Below are positions 59,910-64,000 of a stretch of DNA of 64,000 nt, piece after piece. The notes under the pieces are model-generated. The model searched no databases and was not told where the DNA came from. It saw only the letters and a list, made by a program, of their open reading frames with translations. Position 1 is the stretch's first letter. The number at the start of each line of letters is the position of its first letter. The position numbers and the translations under genes are program-made. The DNA is from Hymenoscyphus infarciens (lineage: Eukaryota; Ascomycota; Leotiomycetes; Helotiales; Helotiaceae): contig LLCB01000098.1 of assembly GCA_001414345.1 (NCBI GenBank), positions 1 to 64,000 on the forward strand. Reading direction: 5' to 3'.

Positions 59910-62900
59910 ATGGCCGCATGCAATGCTAATATGCAGCCTGCAACACTAGCAGATATCCAGAAAACGTCTTCTTTGAACTCCTCACCTCCTCCTGCTGCGA
60001 CGGCAGAGGACGGACCCCTTGACCTCGAACTGCCAACCCTACCTCGTCGTCCTATAATTGCTCTGGATTTTGCTGAACGAACACGCACACGCACACCTCC
60101 ACCTCGCTCTCAATCGCCCGCCTTCTCGACCACCTCGACAGCTGAAGGAGGTTCATCACCATTAATCCCCCCCCTACCAGCGCCAACGTTCAACGGACGC
60201 ACGTTCGAGGCCCTCAACACCACCCCGCCGTCAGTTGCTCGCACCCATCGTAGCAACAGCAGTAGCCACAGTCAATATTATACCGCTAGCTGGGGTTCCC
60301 CATATCAACGTCCTGCCGGCACATCCCACCGGACACGTTCCCACCGCCACACCTTCAGTGGAAGTGAACGATCGGAAGATTCTTCAGTTCGCCATCTCGA
60401 GTTTCACACCCCTTACTTGCGGCCCGCTCCCAACTTCCATAGGACTCGAACGGAACCCGATTTTGTTTCACACGACGGTCTCATCAGCGCAGCTGTCCTC
60501 GCAAACCGCGCTCGACGACCGGCGAGAGGATTGACAGAAGATTGGATACGCCAACACACCGGAGGAGAAGCAGCAGAGAGAAACAATTGGCTCAGTGACG
60601 ACGCCGGAGATAGTGAGCACTCTTCACTGAGCGGATCCATCTCAGGAGGAGAGAATTGGTTAGCAGGGGACGTCGATCCTGATCCGCAAACCCCGACCCT
60701 CAAGAGATTTTTGGAAATCAGGGAAGAATTGCGTCGAGCAAACCACGCACATCAGAGAAATACAAGCACGGAAACCTTGACGCAGGCAGACTTTTCGGAA
60801 ATTGGAGCCCCAAGCATGCCAGGAGAAATGGGGAACGTAGCCTCTGGCGAAGAGGGAGCAACTCCCGTCAACGAGAGGCCACCTCCGTCTCCAGAAAAAC
60901 ATGGACCAGATTTGGAACCATCTGCTGCAGTGAAAACGGCGCCATCGCCAGCACCACCGCAACCACCGCGACTGAAGAAGAAAGTGCCATGGAAGGGCAA
61001 GAATATTATGGTTTTACTGCCATGGGATAACGAACGCGGCACAAATGGCAAGGCGCCTTCGCCCATGACGCCTGAACAGGTTGAAGCAATGCTAGAACAA
61101 TGGGAGCAACTAGGCTACGACACGACAGGATTTAATCTGGGCCACGCCGAAAACTTCAATGGCGAGCAAGCAGCTCTGGGTCAGAGTTGCAATATTTGGC
61201 CAATCGCGGCGGATGTAATTCAGGAGAGACAACAAAAATTATTCAAAGTCAGCATACCGGATAGAAGAGGTAAGAAACCAACTTTCATGACCTCCTTTCG
61301 TAAAATGCTTGGTTTTCTTCATCAAGCAAGGAATTTAATACTCTTTGCATGGAGTATGTGGCTTCATGCCTGATATTTTGTTACTAAGATACGATCGATC
61401 TCTAAAACTGCCATATATTCTTCATCTTATCTGATTTAATAATCTACCATATATCCGTCATATTTATCATACTAACACATTAACGCAGAATGGGATGCAT
61501 ATGTAGCCGGGCTCCAAGAAGCCAAGCTTCGGGCACTAGGTGTATCATTAGGAGACGACGACCCCCCTCCACCACCTACAAAATCGCCTGCTGTATCAAA
61601 CATGAGCAGGCAAGCTTCTATGCAATACCCCCCTCTGCCATTTTCACCACCCTTGCCCACATCATCAGCTTCAAGTAACCACATGGGCCATCACCAAATT
61701 CCATTCTCTCCCGTTTTGATGGGTGGTAACGGACTTTCTACAAGTCAGAGCTCAAACCCGGGTTCAATTGCTTCACCAGCCTCGATGCATGCGCATTTGC
61801 AAGGAAAATTCAACAATCCCAGACATCAGTCTGTATCATTCAGTCCTGGGGAACATCCATTCGGGTCACCTTTCCAGTACCCACAAGCACAATCTCCTGG
61901 AGTTTGGTCTCCCCAACAGGCTCTCTACCAGCAAGGACACTCGCGGGGTGGTTCACCATCTATGCATAACTTGGGATCAATCATGTCTCCCACTTCGCCC
62001 TTCTCACAGGATGGGTACTTTCCACCTGGTGATGTCATGGGCCAAATGCAACAACGGCAACAACTTCTGCAAAACCAACTTCATCATCAACAACAATTGC
62101 AATTGCAAGGTGGTGCCAGAGCTTCTCCTCGTCTTCAGGAGTTGCGCGAAGATGACGAGGTTGTTGAATCCAAGAGTCCGTCCAAAACACCCGAGGCACG
62201 ACAGATCAAGCACAATCCCAGTGCAAGTTTGCAAAAGGAAATTGATGATGCCGAATACCATTTGGAAGAACAATTTCAGCGTCAACTCGAGCATGAAGAT
62301 TATAGTCCTCACTCTGATCACGGAGACAAGGAAACCCGTTTTGCAGAAGAGCCGGTGCATGCTCACAAACCTTCAATTATTCAGGGCGGCCTGGGCTCCT
62401 CGCGCTTTGCTATAAACAATAGCTCTGAAGAAGGACCGATTTTGCATCATCCTCAGCCACATACTCGTGGACATTCGCTTTCGCAACAACCATTTCAAGA
62501 TAGCGAGGATACTTCAAGCGCAGCAGAATCCAAACCACGAAATAGAGATTCAAAGATTGAGTTGTCAGATATTGAGACAAATCCTAGTAATTCGGGAACT
62601 CCGATTCCAAGCAACATCACTTCAGCGAGTGGCCACAGCAAATCGTTTTCCAATTCTAGTAACCCTTGGGCGGTTCCTGAGCCAGTTGTTAAAGAACCTG
62701 GAAAGCGACCCGGTCACAACTCCAAACCATCGATGCTCAATGTTGCTGCTAAGGAGTTCACATTCAATCCTTCTAGCAATTTTTCGCAGAATCAATTCTC
62801 TTTCAATGGTGGCAACAGTTTCCAACCTCAGCCAATGACTGCTTTCACTGCGTTTGCTCCCCCAGCTTCAGCAACTTCAAGCCATTTCAGCCACCAGTCT

Positions 62901-64000
62901 ATTGGAGGTAGCAAGATAAATGTGGCAGCACCTCCATTCAACCCAGGCCAAAGCGAATTCAGTTTCTCGGCTTCTGGACCAAGTTTCAGACCAGATGCTC
63001 CTGCTTTCACACCATTAAAGGGTAACTTCTCAGACTCCATGGGAAGTGGCGCATCTGGCAGTGAGGGACCTAGAAGCTCAATCTTTGGCAACATTGACCT
63101 TAGCACGATTGGAATCAAGAAGCAGCCGAAGAAATCTAAGGCCATTCCGATTATTCGACCTGACAGCAGTCACTCTGATAACGCGGAAGAAGAAGTCAAT
63201 GAGGGCAAAGATGGTCGTATCGATCGAAGTGAGCTTCGCAACAAGAGAGCTAGAGGTGATAAGGATGAGGGGGACTCGATCCCATTATTTGCTGAGCCTA
63301 GCATGCCGTTGGGTGAAACTTCTCGCGAACAATCACCGCCCAAGGAGTCTCCAATGTCTCTGGATAAGCCAGGTGACAAAGAGAACTCGGCTCCAGCTGA
63401 TGATTCCATTGTTTCGCCTGTTACCCCTGCCAAGAGCTCGTCTGAAATGTTTGTAAATTCACCGGAACAAAGTCACAGAGACGTGGCGGCACCATTTGAA
63501 TTCCGTGAACAGAAGCAGGCTGAAGAATTTAATGCCGCGAGACCATTCACTTCGAGGAGGTATGGTTCTGGGCTTCCTGCATATGGTTTCCATGCTCCTT
63601 CGGAATATGAGGAGGTTTCCCCCGTAGAAGAGGAAGAGGAAGTCGAAGTCGAACCAGAGGAGGAGAAATCATCAAGACCTACATCCAAAGGACACAAAAA
63701 GAGCAACTCCTCCTTATCTGCAACCGCCAAACCATTCGAGTTTAGACCCGGAACATTTAACTTTACGTTCGGGCAACCTGCACAAGCACCACCTGCATTG
63801 GTCTCTCCGCCAAGTCTCCCCGCAATGGGTCTGTCCGCATCCAGATACGCAAAGAGTTCTACCCCTCCTGCAACTACTGGTTCCGCTGATGACTCTGCCG
63901 ATGATCATCTGGACTCTCCAGAGCGCACTGATTTCCAAGCCGCGCTTCCACCGGAAAGTCCACCGAACTACTCTGCGGACACGTTTGAGGAGATTGACGC
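59910..64000 (+). CDS. Very large, mostly disordered fungal protein of unknown function (3' end beyond window)
   Basis: Exon 1 is 59910-61269, intron 61270-61488 (GTAAGA...ACTAAC...GCAG, phase 1), and exon 2 runs from 61489 open to the window edge, 1290 codons in all. I chose the ATG at 59910 (GATATGG); the longer frame from 59859 would need a TTG start. Residues 1-350 are Ser/Pro/Arg-rich. The most ordered-looking part is about 356-475: KKKVPWKGKNIMVLLPWD, TPEQVEAMLEQWEQLGYDT and, across the intron, EWDAYVAGLQEAKLRALGV. Then come Gln-rich stretches (QMQQRQQLLQNQ), a charged helix (EIDDAEYHLEEQFQRQLEHE), repeated Phe motifs (EFTFNP, EFSFSA, PFEFRE, PFEFRP, TFNFTFG) and an acidic run (VEEEEEVEVEPEEEK). 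I cannot name the family. The open frame across the intron and normal codon use make the gene itself secure. Confidence 0.85.

Noticed and set aside
61723..62415. 230-codon plus-strand frame and several minus-strand frames across the large gene
   Set aside because: They are alternative phases of exon 2, whose own frame stays open for more than 2.5 kb to the window edge.

Overview
The window looks like a piece of a filamentous ascomycete (Pezizomycotina) chromosome; a leotiomycete-like fungus is my guess, from general character only. Genes in the last 10 kb have 48-219 bp GT..AG introns with CTAAC/CTGAC-type branch sites. The first 52.4 kb is an AT-rich block in which nearly every repeat has lost CpA/TpG in favour of TpA, the footprint of repeat-induced point mutation (RIP). 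No intact gene was found in that block.

The AT-rich block (1-52446) can be resolved into nested mobile elements. Two Ty1/copia retrotransposons lie on the minus strand (copy 1 at 329-10757, copy 2 at 11714-17876). Into and around them a family of DNA elements has inserted. I call these TGCC elements: they have imperfect terminal inverted repeats around a TGCC motif, they duplicate the dinucleotide TA, and they carry tandem-repeat-rich subterminal arms. Short members of about 1.6-1.9 kb are E2 (1304-3177), E3 (4753-6334), E4 (8025-10137), E7 (18248-21558), E8 (19300-21013), E9 (21561-50417) and E10 (50739-52446). E1, E5 and E6 are fragments. E4 holds a clean solo LTR (8965-9473). E9 is split by two 13.6-kb members with the same ends, G1 (22231-35825) and G2 (36123-49711), in opposite orientation 297 bp apart. 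They therefore form a 27.5-kb interrupted inverted repeat. Each large copy carries a RIP-decayed SNF2-type helicase-like gene plus at least two other decayed coding regions that I do not recognise. Five insertions can be checked against uninterrupted paralogous sequence in this same window.

From 50420 to about 53351 lies a decayed host-like gene of unknown function, interrupted by E10 and apparently cut on its left by E9. Its reading frame continues across the reconstructed E10 empty site, and its in-frame stops are TAA/TAG. From 53352 to 54613 nothing definite was found.

The gene-bearing part (54614-64000) has a 103-residue Cys-rich zinc-binding-like protein (54614-54925), a 12-copy 19-bp minisatellite (55365-55600), a minus-strand NAD(P)-binding NmrA/HSCARG-like protein with one intron (55980-56720), a divergent promoter region with two GATA-factor-type sites, a seven-helix PQ-loop vacuolar amino-acid transporter with four introns (57219-58488), a 91-bp Stowaway-like MITE (58676-58766), a long pyrimidine-rich leader, and the first 1290 codons of a very large, mostly disordered protein that runs off the right edge (59910-64000). 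These genes do not form an evident pathway. The shared promoter between the NAD(P)-binding gene and the PQ-loop gene is the only visible regulatory coupling.
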